Shown one piece after another: positions 8,177 through 16,558 of a stretch of DNA of 64,000 bases. The notes under the pieces were generated by a model, which was not told the origin of the DNA, made no database searches, and saw only the letters and a program-made list of their open reading frames with translations. Position 1 is the stretch's first letter, and every line of letters begins with the position of its first letter. The stretch is from Bacteroidales bacterium (GTDB taxonomy: Bacteria; Bacteroidota; Bacteroidia; Bacteroidales; Lentimicrobiaceae): contig JAEUTG010000043.1 of assembly GCA_016788045.1 (NCBI GenBank), positions 62,001-126,000 on the forward strand, written 5' to 3'. The translations under genes were made by a program, and so were the position numbers.

Positions 8177-9877
8177 ATGAACTTTCGCAGACTGATCACC
8201 GTTTTATCGGTTGCCGGTATGATGACAATCGTAGCCGGATGCACCAACATGCCAAAAACTGAAGAAGAAATGGAAAACAATTATGCCGGGGTTCTTCCTG
8301 CCAGCGAGGCCCTGAAGCCCGTTGATGCAGAAGATGTTGCCCAGCGCCTTTCAGGTTATGCTACTGTGAAGCTAACCGCCGGAATCAGCCATCTGTCAGA
8401 AAAAGAAAAACAGATATTACCCCTGCTCTTTGAAGCCGCTCAGTTGATGGATGACATCTACTGGCAGCAGTCGCTGGGAAACAAAGAAGCCTTTCTTTCG
8501 CGCATCAGTGATGAGTCAACCCGCAGGTTTGCCGAAATCAATTACGGCCCATGGGACCGGCTTAACGGAAATCAGTCTTTCATCGAAGGGATCGGAGAGA
8601 AACCCCTCGGGGCTAACTTCTACCCCACCGATATGACCAAAGAAGAGTTTGACACCCTTCAGAATCCCGACAAACTAAGCCTGTACACCCTGATCCGCCG
8701 CAACGATGACCGTTCTTTACGGGTGGTTTGGTATCACGATGCTTATGCTTCAAAAATAAAAAAGGCAGCTGATCTTCTTAAACAGGCTGCTGCACTGGCT
8801 GAGGATGCAGGACTTAAAAAATACCTGGAACTGCGCGCCGAGGCCCTGCTCACCGACAAGTATCAGGAAAGCGACTTCGCCTGGATGGATATGAAAACAT
8901 CCAACATAGATTTTGTTGTCGGTCCGATAGAAAACTATGAAGATGCCCTTTTTGGTACAAAAGCTGCCCAGGAGGCATTTATCCTTATCAAAGATGTTGA
9001 ATGGAGCAACCGCCTGGCCCATTTTGCAGCCTTATTGCCCGATTTACAGAAAGGCCTTCCGGTAGATCAGAAATACAAAAACGAAGTGCCCGGTTCAGAT
9101 GCCGACCTCAATGCCTACGATGTGGTCTTTTATGCCGGAGATTGCAATTCAGGCAGCAAAACCATTGCCATCAACCTGCCCAACGACGAAGAGGTTCAGC
9201 TGAAAAAGGGAAGCCGCAAACTTCAGCTTAAAAATGCCATGAAGGCAAAATTTGATAAGATTCTGGTTCCGATTTCAGATATGCTCATCGATGAATCGCA
9301 ACGCAGATACATTAAGTTTGATGCTTTCTTCGGAAATACAATGTTCCATGAAGTGGCTCATGGACTGGGAATAAAAAATACCCTTGATGGCAAAGGCACA
9401 GTGCGGGAGGCCCTCAAAGAACAATATTCAGCCATTGAAGAGGCCAAAGCCGATATCCTCGGACTTTACCTTGTTACGAAATTATATGAAATGGGAGAAC
9501 TCAAAGAAGGTGAAGTCATGGACAACTACGTAACCTTTATGGCCGGTATTTTCCGCTCGGTGCGTTTCGGAGCTGCCAGTGCACACGGGAAAGCCAACAT
9601 GCTTACCTTCGCCCACTTCTCCGAAAACGGAGCCTTTACCCACCAGGACAACGGAACCTACATGGTGAATTTCGACAAAATGAAACTGGCTGTTGAAAGT
9701 CTGGGGGGTATGATTCTTACCCTTCAGGGAGATGGCAACTACGAAAAGGTAAAAGAGCTGATTGCCACCAAATCGGTTGTACCGGCTCAGCTTCAGTCTG
9801 ATCTGGATAAACTCAGAAGCGCCAGTATACCTGTTGACATCGTATTTGAACAAGGCAAAAGCGAACTGGGACTCTGA
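8177..9877 (+). CDS. M49-like (dipeptidyl-peptidase III family) zinc peptidase, lipoprotein
   Basis: A 566-residue protein with signal peptide and lipobox VAGC (Cys22), so probably anchored in the periplasm or outer membrane. The zinc site is a pentapeptide H391-E-V-A-H395 followed by a second motif E421-E-A-K-A-D; this spacing and the surrounding sequence (NTMFHEVAHGLGIKN, IEEAKADILGLYLV) fit the M49 dipeptidyl-peptidase III fold, in which His, His and Glu bind zinc. Classical DPP III has a hexapeptide HExxGH, which is absent here. Expected role: removal of dipeptides from oligopeptide N-termini. The next gene, an S46 dipeptidyl-peptidase, fits a shared role in peptide use. Substrate preference cannot be read from sequence. 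Confidence 0.85.
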   Translation: MNFRRLITVLSVAGMMTIVAGCTNMPKTEEEMENNYAGVLPASEALKPVDAEDVAQRLSGYATVKLTAGISHLSEKEKQILPLLFEAAQLMDDIYWQQSLGNKEAFLSRISDESTRRFAEINYGPWDRLNGNQSFIEGIGEKPLGANFYPTDMTKEEFDTLQNPDKLSLYTLIRRNDDRSLRVVWYHDAYASKIKKAADLLKQAAALAEDAGLKKYLELRAEALLTDKYQESDFAWMDMKTSNIDFVVGPIENYEDALFGTKAAQEAFILIKDVEWSNRLAHFAALLPDLQKGLPVDQKYKNEVPGSDADLNAYDVVFYAGDCNSGSKTIAINLPNDEEVQLKKGSRKLQLKNAMKAKFDKILVPISDMLIDESQRRYIKFDAFFGNTMFHEVAHGLGIKNTLDGKGTVREALKEQYSAIEEAKADILGLYLVTKLYEMGELKEGEVMDNYVTFMAGIFRSVRFGAASAHGKANMLTFAHFSENGAFTHQDNGTYMVNFDKMKLAVESLGGMILTLQGDGNYEKVKELIATKSVVPAQLQSDLDKLRSASIPVDIVFEQGKSELGL

Positions 9878-9906
9878 CAGTTTACCCTGCTGTTCCGGCT
9901 TTGTAC

Positions 9907-9938
9907 AAAAACGGACACTATTGCTGTAAAAACGGACA
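9907..9938. promoter_or_regulatory. Paired direct repeat AAAAACGGACA with 21-bp period
   Basis: AAAAACGGACA occurs at 9907-9917 and 9928-9938, exactly 21 bp apart (two helical turns), each followed by a -TA- step. It lies in the 212-bp gap upstream of the S46 peptidase gene, and the geometry suits tandem binding of a regulator to one DNA face. No regulator is identified. Confidence 0.35.
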
Positions 9939-10089
9939 GTACCCGCGGGCAAAATGTCTGATTAATCGCGCATATCATTGATTTTATGAATGTTATATCA
10001 GTGGCACGATTTTAGACCAGCAGCAGCTTTCATTGGAAGTAAAATCAAAAGGCAGATTCAACCAAACACAAATTAACAATTAAAAACAA

Positions 10090-12258
10090 ATGAAGAAAAC
10101 TTTCTTTACGCTGATTCTGATTGCAATGATTTCAGCAGGCCTCAGGGCCGGGAATCCACCGGATGAGGGCATGTGGTTACCCATGTTTGTTGAGCGACTC
10201 AACTATGTTGACATGCAGAAAATGGGACTGAAACTCAGCCCGCAGGAAATTTACGACATCAACCATTCAAGCCTGAAAGATGCCATTGTTAATCTGGGTG
10301 GTTTCTGCACAGCCGAAGTGGTATCGGATAAAGGACTGCTGTTTACCAACCATCATTGCGGCTACGATGCAATACAGAAGCATAGTTCACTCGAACACGA
10401 TTACCTCACCGACGGTTTCTGGGCCAGGAGCCTGAGCGAAGAACTTCCCAATGAAGGCTTATCGGTATCTTTTCTGGTAAAAATGGACGATGTAACCTCG
10501 CGCGTACTGGAGAAAGTGAAACCCGAAATGAGCGAAAGCGAAAGGTCGGCCGCCATTGGCAAAGCAGTTGAAATGCTGAAACAGGAAGAAGCTGCCGATG
10601 GCAAATACGAGGTTTCTGTTAAGGGTTTTTACAACGGCAATGAGTATTACCGTTTCGTTTATGAAGTTTATGAAGACATCCGTCTGGTTGGCGCCCCGCC
10701 TTCAGCCATTGGTAAGTTTGGCGGTGATACCGACAACTGGATGTGGCCCCGTCATACCGGTGACTTCAGCATTTTCAGGGTTTATTCGGGGCCCGATGGT
10801 AAACCGGCACCCTATTCAAAAGAAAATATTCCCCTCAAACCCAAGCATTTTCTTAAAATATCCGTTGATGGCGTTGAACGTGGCGACTACGCCATGATCT
10901 GGGGTTACCCCGGACAAACCGACCGCTACCGCACCTCTCATGGAATTCAGGCTACCCTTGGCGAAATCAACCCGGCCATCATTAAAGTGGGTGGTAAAAT
11001 TCTGGAGATCATGAAGTCAGATATGGACAAAAGTGATGACGTCCGCATTAAATATGCTTCAAACTATGCTGGTCTGGCAAATTTCTGGAAGAATAAAATC
11101 GGTGAAAGCCGCGGCCTGAAACGTCTGGATGTTTATGACAAGAAAAAAGCCATTGAAGATAAATTCTCGGCCTGGGTGATGGCAGATGAGTCACGCAAAG
11201 CCATGTACGGAAGCGCTCTTCAGGATATTTCCGACGTATATTCAGCCTACAGCGCTTCAAAATACAACACAAAACTCTGGTACCTTCAGATCTCTTTCTT
11301 CGGTTCGCAGATGATGCAATTCCCCATGCAGACACAAGGCATCATCAACATCCTGAAAAGCGGACAAAAGGGAGAGGAGCTACAGGCTTCACTGGCTCCT
11401 TTCTACGAAATGGGTAAAGGCCAGTTTAAGAACTACAATCCGGCGACCGAAGAAAAAATCGTTGCTGCCATCCTCGAAATGTACCGCCAGGATATTCCTG
11501 CAGATGCTCTTCCCGACATCTTTAACCTGATCGACAGAAAATTTAAAGGCGACGTGCATCTTTTTGCAAAGAAAATGTTCGAAACCTCGGTACTCACCAC
11601 TCCCGAAAAATATGAGGCCTTTCTGGCAAAACCCTCGATCAAGGTATTCGAAAATGATCTGGCCTACAAACTGACCAACTCGTTCTACAATTCGTTCATG
11701 ACACAGAATATGAGCATGACCCAGAACGGAGAAAAACTGAAAAAGGCACAGCGTCTGTTTGTCGACGGACTCAGGAAGTCAAATCCGGAAAAGGTGTACT
11801 ATCCCGACGCCAATTCAACCATGCGCGTAACTTTCGGCAAGGTGCTCGATTATTATCCGGCAGATGCCGTTCATTACGATTATGTAACTTATGCAGAGGG
11901 AATTCTTGAAAAAGAAGACCCCACTAACGATGAATTTATCGTACCGGCACGCCTGAAAGAGATCATTGAAACCAAGGATTTTGGAAAGTGGGCCGATAAA
12001 AACGGCCGGATGGTGGTATGTTTCCTCAGCCACAATGATATTACCGGAGGTAATTCAGGAAGTCCGGTACTCAATGGCAATGGTGATCTTATCGGGATTG
12101 CGTTCGACGGCAACTGGGAAGCCATGAGCGGCGACATCGCTTTTGAAACCGAATTGCAGCGTACCATCAGTGTCGACATCAGGTATGTGATGCTCATCAT
12201 TGATAAATATGCCAATGCACAGAATATTCTCGAAGAGCTGCGTTTTGTGAAAAAATAA
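10090..12258 (+). CDS. S46 family dipeptidyl-peptidase, DPP7 type
   Basis: A 722-residue protein with an N-terminal signal peptide (MKKTFFTLILIAM...). It carries the S46 signature DEGMWLP-FVERLNYVDMQ and the trypsin-fold catalytic triad in TNHHCGY (H88/H89), FGGDTDNWMWPRHTGD and GGNSGSPVLN (nucleophile Ser656). The residue 18 positions after the nucleophile, corresponding to position 673 of Porphyromonas gingivalis numbering, is Gly in FDGNWEAMSGD. Gly there marks DPP7 (hydrophobic P1 preference), whereas DPP11 has Arg or Ser. It should act in the periplasm, releasing dipeptides from oligopeptides. A strong terminator follows. A paralogue with the same specificity residue lies at 24617-26827. 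Confidence 0.95.
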   Translation: MKKTFFTLILIAMISAGLRAGNPPDEGMWLPMFVERLNYVDMQKMGLKLSPQEIYDINHSSLKDAIVNLGGFCTAEVVSDKGLLFTNHHCGYDAIQKHSSLEHDYLTDGFWARSLSEELPNEGLSVSFLVKMDDVTSRVLEKVKPEMSESERSAAIGKAVEMLKQEEAADGKYEVSVKGFYNGNEYYRFVYEVYEDIRLVGAPPSAIGKFGGDTDNWMWPRHTGDFSIFRVYSGPDGKPAPYSKENIPLKPKHFLKISVDGVERGDYAMIWGYPGQTDRYRTSHGIQATLGEINPAIIKVGGKILEIMKSDMDKSDDVRIKYASNYAGLANFWKNKIGESRGLKRLDVYDKKKAIEDKFSAWVMADESRKAMYGSALQDISDVYSAYSASKYNTKLWYLQISFFGSQMMQFPMQTQGIINILKSGQKGEELQASLAPFYEMGKGQFKNYNPATEEKIVAAILEMYRQDIPADALPDIFNLIDRKFKGDVHLFAKKMFETSVLTTPEKYEAFLAKPSIKVFENDLAYKLTNSFYNSFMTQNMSMTQNGEKLKKAQRLFVDGLRKSNPEKVYYPDANSTMRVTFGKVLDYYPADAVHYDYVTYAEGILEKEDPTNDEFIVPARLKEIIETKDFGKWADKNGRMVVCFLSHNDITGGNSGSPVLNGNGDLIGIAFDGNWEAMSGDIAFETELQRTISVDIRYVMLIIDKYANAQNILEELRFVKK

Positions 12259-12281
12259 GCAGATTACAGCAAACACTGGAC

Positions 12282-12317
12282 AAAAAGTCCCGGATTGGTC
12301 AATCCGGGACTTTTTTG
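12282..12317 (+). terminator. Rho-independent terminator after the S46 peptidase gene
   Basis: A 10-bp perfect stem GTCCCGGATT / AATCCGGGAC with a GGTC loop, preceded by A5 and followed by T6. The symmetric A/T flanks would also allow function on the other strand. Confidence 0.9.
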
Positions 12318-12396
12318 TTTTCCGGTGTTTATTCAGCACCTGAATTGAACAAAACCAACCATTACAGAATTATTATTTTTAATACCTTGAAACCCG

Positions 12397-12404
12397 TACT
12401 TTTG
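12397..12404 (+). promoter_or_regulatory. Candidate -7 box TACTTTTG upstream of the TPR kinase
   Basis: Matches TAnnTTTG about 100 bases before the ATG at 12504. A T-rich stretch but no exact TTTG is found where the -33 element should be. Confidence 0.35.
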
Positions 12405-12503
12405 TATGATAGCCGGCAGGCATTCAGTAATTATTTTCTGCAACGGTCTTTTCAATACCTCAGAAAATAGCCCCGTGTACTGATAATAATCAAATAAAGA
12501 AAC

Positions 12504-14462
12504 ATGAAAAACACGCTGGCCGTTATCCTGCTTCTGTTGGCAAACCTTTCGGGATACCCGCAGAACCGCCTTGCCGACAGCCTTGAAAACGCAATCAAAA
12601 CCGGCGCAGCCAAAGACACCAACCTTGTCAATGCACTTAACCGCCTCTCGATAAACTTCTGGTACAAAGATACCGACAAGGCCTATGACTATACGAAGCG
12701 GGCCCTTGATGAAGCCAACCGCCTGAACTTCAAACGGGGAATGGCAGTATCAAACAACCTGATGGGGGTGGTTTTTGATATTAAATCTGAATTCGACAGC
12801 GCACTTTTTTATTACAACAAATCAGTGATTTACAGCCGGGAGACCGGATATCTGAAAATACTGGCCAGTGCCTACAACAACATCGGCATGGTGCACAAAA
12901 ACAGGGGGAATTACAGCCTCGCAATACGGGCTTACCTCGATGCACTCCGGATATTCGAAAAACAAAACATTGAGAAAGAAATCGGAAACACCTACAACAA
13001 TCTCGGACTGGTGTATTACGATATGAAACAGTATAAAACGGCCCTCGATTTCCATCAGAAGTCACTTGCCATCAGAGAGAAAATCAAGGATAAATACGGG
13101 ATAGGAGCCTCCCTCACCAACCTGGGATTAACCTACTCAGAACTTAACGACAAGGAAAAATCGCTGGATTACTATTTACGCTCTTTGCGTATTAAGGAAG
13201 AGATCGGCGACAAATACGGACTCGGTATTCTGCTGAACAACCTGTCGCTGATATACATGGAGAAAAAGGATTTCCGCAAAGCCATGGACATGTACAAGAG
13301 ATCGGCTATTTTTCACCGCGAAGTTGAGGATTATAACGGTTTGATTTACACTTATATAAATACGGCATCTGTGTATTCACAGCTGAAAGATTATGCCCGG
13401 TCAGAGGCAATGCTCGATTCTGCCCTGGCGATTGCCGAAGAAATCAGATCGATGTCAAGACTGGCAAAGGTTTATACTTCCTATGCCTACTTATTTGGCA
13501 AAACCGGCAATTACCAGAAAGCCTACCATGCCTACAGGATACTCGATTCGCTCAAAGATTCGATTTATTCGGAGAACATGAGCCGCAGCACAGCTGAGAT
13601 GCGCACTTTGTATGAAACGGACAAGAAAGAATCCGAGATTGCATTGCTTCAGAAGGAAAACCTGATCAATATGCTTGAAATTGACCGTCAGAAAAGCCGT
13701 AACCGCACCCAGATGATGATAGCAGTGCTGGTTTTCCTGCTTTCTGCCTCAGCTTTTGCCCTTTGGTATGTAAGATCGAAATACAGAATGCGGGTTGCTG
13801 CTGAACATGAAAAACGCATGATGCAGAAAGAAGCCTATACTGCCGTGGTGAACGCCGAGGAAAGCGAACGCAAACGCATCGCGATGGAACTCCACGACGG
13901 ACTGGGACAGTTGCTTTCAGCCGCCCGGCTGAACGTTTCGGTGCTTGAAGACGTTGCAGGTTCGGAAGATATGGAGGTTGTTACCAATGCCGAATCGTTG
14001 ATTGATCAGGCAATCACCGATTTAAGAAATATCTCGCACAACCTGATGCCCTCAGCCCTGATCAGGCTTGGACTCGTTGCGGCCATTCAGGATATGGCGG
14101 CTAAAATCAATTCGGGAAAACAGGTGAAAGTTGATGTTAAAGCCAACGGAATAGAACAACGCCTGCCAGAGGATTTTGAAATTGCCTTATACCGGGTGGT
14201 GCAGGAAGCTGTGAACAACATTCTGAAACATGCCGGAGCAACCATCATCAGTATCAGCCTCAACAAGGAGGGTGAATCGCTTAAACTCGATATTTCTGAC
14301 AATGGAAAAGGCATGCCTGAAAATGCAGTAAAAAACAGCAAAGGCATAGGCTGGGATGATATACGCAGCAGGGTTTCCCTCTTCAATGGCAACATGGATC
14401 TTTATTCCAGTCCCGGGACAGGAACACACATCAACATTAACTTCAGCAAACTGGCATTATGA
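12504..14462 (+). CDS. TPR-domain sensor histidine kinase (HisKA_3 type)
   Basis: A 652-residue protein with an N-terminal signal sequence, then tetratricopeptide repeats at about residues 60-330 (repeated NNLGLVYYDMKQYKTALDF-like units), a coiled-coil, one transmembrane segment at about 407-427 (MMIAVLVFLLSASAFALWYV) and a cytoplasmic NarX-type kinase. The phospho-acceptor is H464 in KRIAMELHDGLGQLLS; the HATPase has DNGKGMP and a GIGWDDIRSRV glycine-rich turn. The TPRs therefore sit on the periplasmic side and should sense a protein or peptide partner. The stop overlaps the start of the response regulator gene by four bases (ATGA), so the two are translationally coupled and surely partners. 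Confidence 0.94.
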   Translation: MKNTLAVILLLLANLSGYPQNRLADSLENAIKTGAAKDTNLVNALNRLSINFWYKDTDKAYDYTKRALDEANRLNFKRGMAVSNNLMGVVFDIKSEFDSALFYYNKSVIYSRETGYLKILASAYNNIGMVHKNRGNYSLAIRAYLDALRIFEKQNIEKEIGNTYNNLGLVYYDMKQYKTALDFHQKSLAIREKIKDKYGIGASLTNLGLTYSELNDKEKSLDYYLRSLRIKEEIGDKYGLGILLNNLSLIYMEKKDFRKAMDMYKRSAIFHREVEDYNGLIYTYINTASVYSQLKDYARSEAMLDSALAIAEEIRSMSRLAKVYTSYAYLFGKTGNYQKAYHAYRILDSLKDSIYSENMSRSTAEMRTLYETDKKESEIALLQKENLINMLEIDRQKSRNRTQMMIAVLVFLLSASAFALWYVRSKYRMRVAAEHEKRMMQKEAYTAVVNAEESERKRIAMELHDGLGQLLSAARLNVSVLEDVAGSEDMEVVTNAESLIDQAITDLRNISHNLMPSALIRLGLVAAIQDMAAKINSGKQVKVDVKANGIEQRLPEDFEIALYRVVQEAVNNILKHAGATIISISLNKEGESLKLDISDNGKGMPENAVKNSKGIGWDDIRSRVSLFNGNMDLYSSPGTGTHININFSKLAL

Positions 14463-15124
14463 GTGACGAGCAGAATAAGACCATCAAAGTATTGATTGCC
14501 GATGATCATCAGATGTTTATCGATGGATTGAAAGCCTTGCTGAAACGCGAAAAGAGCATTCAGATTACCGGAGAAGTCAGCAACGGTGCCGATGCTTATG
14601 AGTTCATCCGTCAGCAGCAGCCCGACCTGCTTATTACCGACATCAGCATGCCCGGTATGTCGGGTGTTGAACTCACCCGCCTGGTTAAGCTCAATTTCCC
14701 GGAAGTTAAAGTGTTGGTACTTTCGATGTATAACGACCGGGAAATCGTGAGCGAAATACTCATGTCGGAAGCCGAGGGTTATATCCTTAAGAATACCGGC
14801 CGGCAGGAACTGCTCAATGCCATTCACCGTATTGCCGACAACAGTACATACTACAGCAACGAAGTGCTCAACATCATGATGACCCGCATGAAGAAGCAGA
14901 AAGCCATTGAGAAAAATACGGCCATGCTTACTTCGCGTGAAATTGAAATTGTGAAACTGATTATGGAAGAATACTCAAGCGAAGAGATAGCAGAGAAGCT
15001 CTTTATCAGTAAACGGACTGTTGATACGCACCGAAAAAACATCATCCAGAAAACAAACACCCGGACACTGGTCGGACTTATCAAATTTGCCATTGAAAAC
15101 AGTCTGGTCGATTTTAGTCAGTAG
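14459..15124 (+). CDS. LuxR/NarL-type response regulator
   Basis: A 221-residue two-domain regulator. The receiver has the acidic pair in LIADDH, the phospho-acceptor D61 in LLITDISMPGMSG, and the conserved Lys in EGYILKNTG. The C-terminal LuxR helix-turn-helix (LTSREIEIVKLIMEEYSSEEIAEKL then SKRTVDTHRKNIIQKTN) binds DNA. It overlaps the upstream kinase by ATGA and is its cognate output. The stand-alone LuxR domain gene 81 bases downstream shares the RTV-THRKNI--KTN-R-LVGL pattern, so the two are likely to have similar DNA or dimer-interface specificity. Confidence 0.95.
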   Translation: MSDEQNKTIKVLIADDHQMFIDGLKALLKREKSIQITGEVSNGADAYEFIRQQQPDLLITDISMPGMSGVELTRLVKLNFPEVKVLVLSMYNDREIVSEILMSEAEGYILKNTGRQELLNAIHRIADNSTYYSNEVLNIMMTRMKKQKAIEKNTAMLTSREIEIVKLIMEEYSSEEIAEKLFISKRTVDTHRKNIIQKTNTRTLVGLIKFAIENSLVDFSQ

Positions 15125-15179
15125 TATTACGTAGTCAAAATACCTAAACTTCCGTATTCCTTTTTGTATTCCCTGGTGG

Positions 15180-15187
15180 TAGTTTTG
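15180..15187 (+). promoter_or_regulatory. Candidate -7 box TAGTTTTG for the stand-alone LuxR gene
   Basis: Matches TAnnTTTG 18 bases before the ATG at 15206. If used, the transcript would have a very short leader and the gene would be expressed independently of the kinase/regulator pair. Confidence 0.33.
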
Positions 15188-15205
15188 TGAAAAACAGAAG
15201 CTACC

Positions 15206-15445
15206 ATGAAAAGTACCGGAGATAACTTCAAAATAACAGCGCGTGAAAAGCAGGTATTGAGTCTGGTTGCCCGTGAATTCAACACTACCGAAATCTCAGC
15301 CATGCTCAGTATCAGCGCCCGTACCGTTGAAACCCACCGCAAAAACATCCTGAGAAAAACCAACTCCAGGTCGCTTGTTGGCCTGACCAAGCAAGCCATC
15401 AGGCTTGGCCTGCTTGAGGATTTCGTGTTTAAGCCTCAGAACTGA
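15206..15445 (+). CDS. Stand-alone LuxR-type DNA-binding protein (no receiver)
   Basis: A 79-residue protein consisting of a LuxR/GerE helix-turn-helix and little else: ITAREKQVLSLVAREFNTTEISAML, then SARTVETHRKNILRKTNSRSLVGL. It has an intact start and stop, and only 81 bases separate it from the preceding regulator, with no trace of a receiver domain, so it is a deliberate short protein rather than a decayed response regulator. It resembles the C-terminal domain of the neighbouring regulator. Plausible roles are constitutive DNA binding, competition with, or heterodimerisation with the phosphorylated regulator (inference). Confidence 0.85.
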   Translation: MKSTGDNFKITAREKQVLSLVAREFNTTEISAMLSISARTVETHRKNILRKTNSRSLVGLTKQAIRLGLLEDFVFKPQN

Positions 15446-15582
15446 CAGAGCTCCCATTTCACCTGAAATAAATAAAGGCAACGAAATATCCGAAACCCTC
15501 CTTTCGCGAAACCGGAAACATACCTAACAATACGTATAAGAATTACCGAGTAATAAGGAGTCCGGAACAAAACAACAGTCAC

Positions 15583-15590
15583 TAATTTTG
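15583..15590 (+). promoter_or_regulatory. Candidate -7 box TAATTTTG before a lipoprotein gene
   Basis: An exact TAnnTTTG match 60 bases before the ATG at 15651, in a gap otherwise without features. Confidence 0.35.
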
Positions 15591-15650
15591 TACAATACCG
15601 GTAAACGGTTTAATCATCAAAGGTTCCATCAATAAACTAATCAGCACACC

Positions 15651-16394
15651 ATGAAAACAAGATTTCTCTCTCTGCTTTTTGCTTTTACTCTTTCCGCATT
15701 TATGTTCACCTCCTGTGATAAAAAAGAAGATGAAACGCCGGAAGACAACAACACGACCACCACTTTCAATTACACTGATGCGTTCGGGGTTCTGGTGGCT
15801 GTTAAAAGTGTATCATACACATCCATCGGTGGATTTGAAGTACCGGTTGAGGTAAATTCAGGATCTGCCTTTTTCCCGACTGATGCCGGCGCAACTACCT
15901 TTGCCGATGCCGGAACCGTGACTCTCGAAGGAAAAAGCCTCAGCAAAGTTCAAAACAATATGTACTCTTACAGCAACTTTACCGATCCGTTGGTACTTTC
16001 CGACATTGAATGGAACGTAAGCGGAAGTTCCAGTGTACCGGCGTTTAGTAAGACTGTAAGCCGTCCCCTGCCGACCTTCAGCGGATATTCAAGCCTCCCT
16101 GTTACCATCAGCAAGGCATCAGGGGTCAGCATCTCCCTGGGATCAGCCGTTTATGCCGCTGACTCTGTGATCGTTATGGTAACCAGTTCAAACGAAGCTG
16201 TAATAAAATCGGTGGCTGGCAATGTAAGCAGCGTAAGCTTCTCAAGTGCTGATCTTTCAAAACTCGACAAAAGCAATGTTGGCTCCATCTCGGTAAGCCC
16301 TTACAATCTTACCACAGAAACCATCAGCGGTAAAAAATTCTATTTCGTGAATGAATCCAGCTATCTCAGAATGTCGGTCAATATCACCGATTAA
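15651..16394 (+). CDS. Ser/Thr-rich lipoprotein of unknown function
   Basis: A 247-residue protein with SPII signal peptide and lipobox FTSC (Cys22) followed by charged DKKEDETPEDN and a Thr run, the typical Bacteroidota lipoprotein tether. The body is rich in Ser, Val and Thr with alternating hydrophobic residues, suggesting a beta-sandwich or beta-helix; I recognise no domain. It stands alone between a promoter-like box and a strong terminator, so it is probably a single-gene unit. Confidence 0.75.
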   Translation: MKTRFLSLLFAFTLSAFMFTSCDKKEDETPEDNNTTTTFNYTDAFGVLVAVKSVSYTSIGGFEVPVEVNSGSAFFPTDAGATTFADAGTVTLEGKSLSKVQNNMYSYSNFTDPLVLSDIEWNVSGSSSVPAFSKTVSRPLPTFSGYSSLPVTISKASGVSISLGSAVYAADSVIVMVTSSNEAVIKSVAGNVSSVSFSSADLSKLDKSNVGSISVSPYNLTTETISGKKFYFVNESSYLRMSVNITD

Positions 16395-16420
16395 TTGGTA
16401 AAGTGTTCCTCTCTCATCAG

Positions 16421-16449
16421 AACGCCCTCCCACAAGGGCGTTTTTTTTT
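16421..16449 (+). terminator. Rho-independent terminator
   Basis: Stem AACGCCCT (16421-16428) / AGGGCGTT (16435-16442), loop CCCACA, running into a T9 tract. It ends the preceding lipoprotein gene. Confidence 0.92.
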
Positions 16450-16558
16450 GCGGATTTCATGGTTTCTTTCTCTTCCGGCAGGATTTGCAATCTCTTTTAA
16501 TACCTTTACATCATAGAAAATCATTCAACGATTCAAGGCATATCAAACCGCCGGTTCT

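Noticed and set aside
10090..12258. DPP11 (acidic P1 specificity)
   Set aside because: The specificity position is Gly rather than Arg or Ser in both S46 copies.
15206..15445. Pseudogene remnant of a response regulator
   Set aside because: The HTH frame has its own ATG, stop and promoter-like box, and no receiver-domain sequence is found in the 81 bases upstream.
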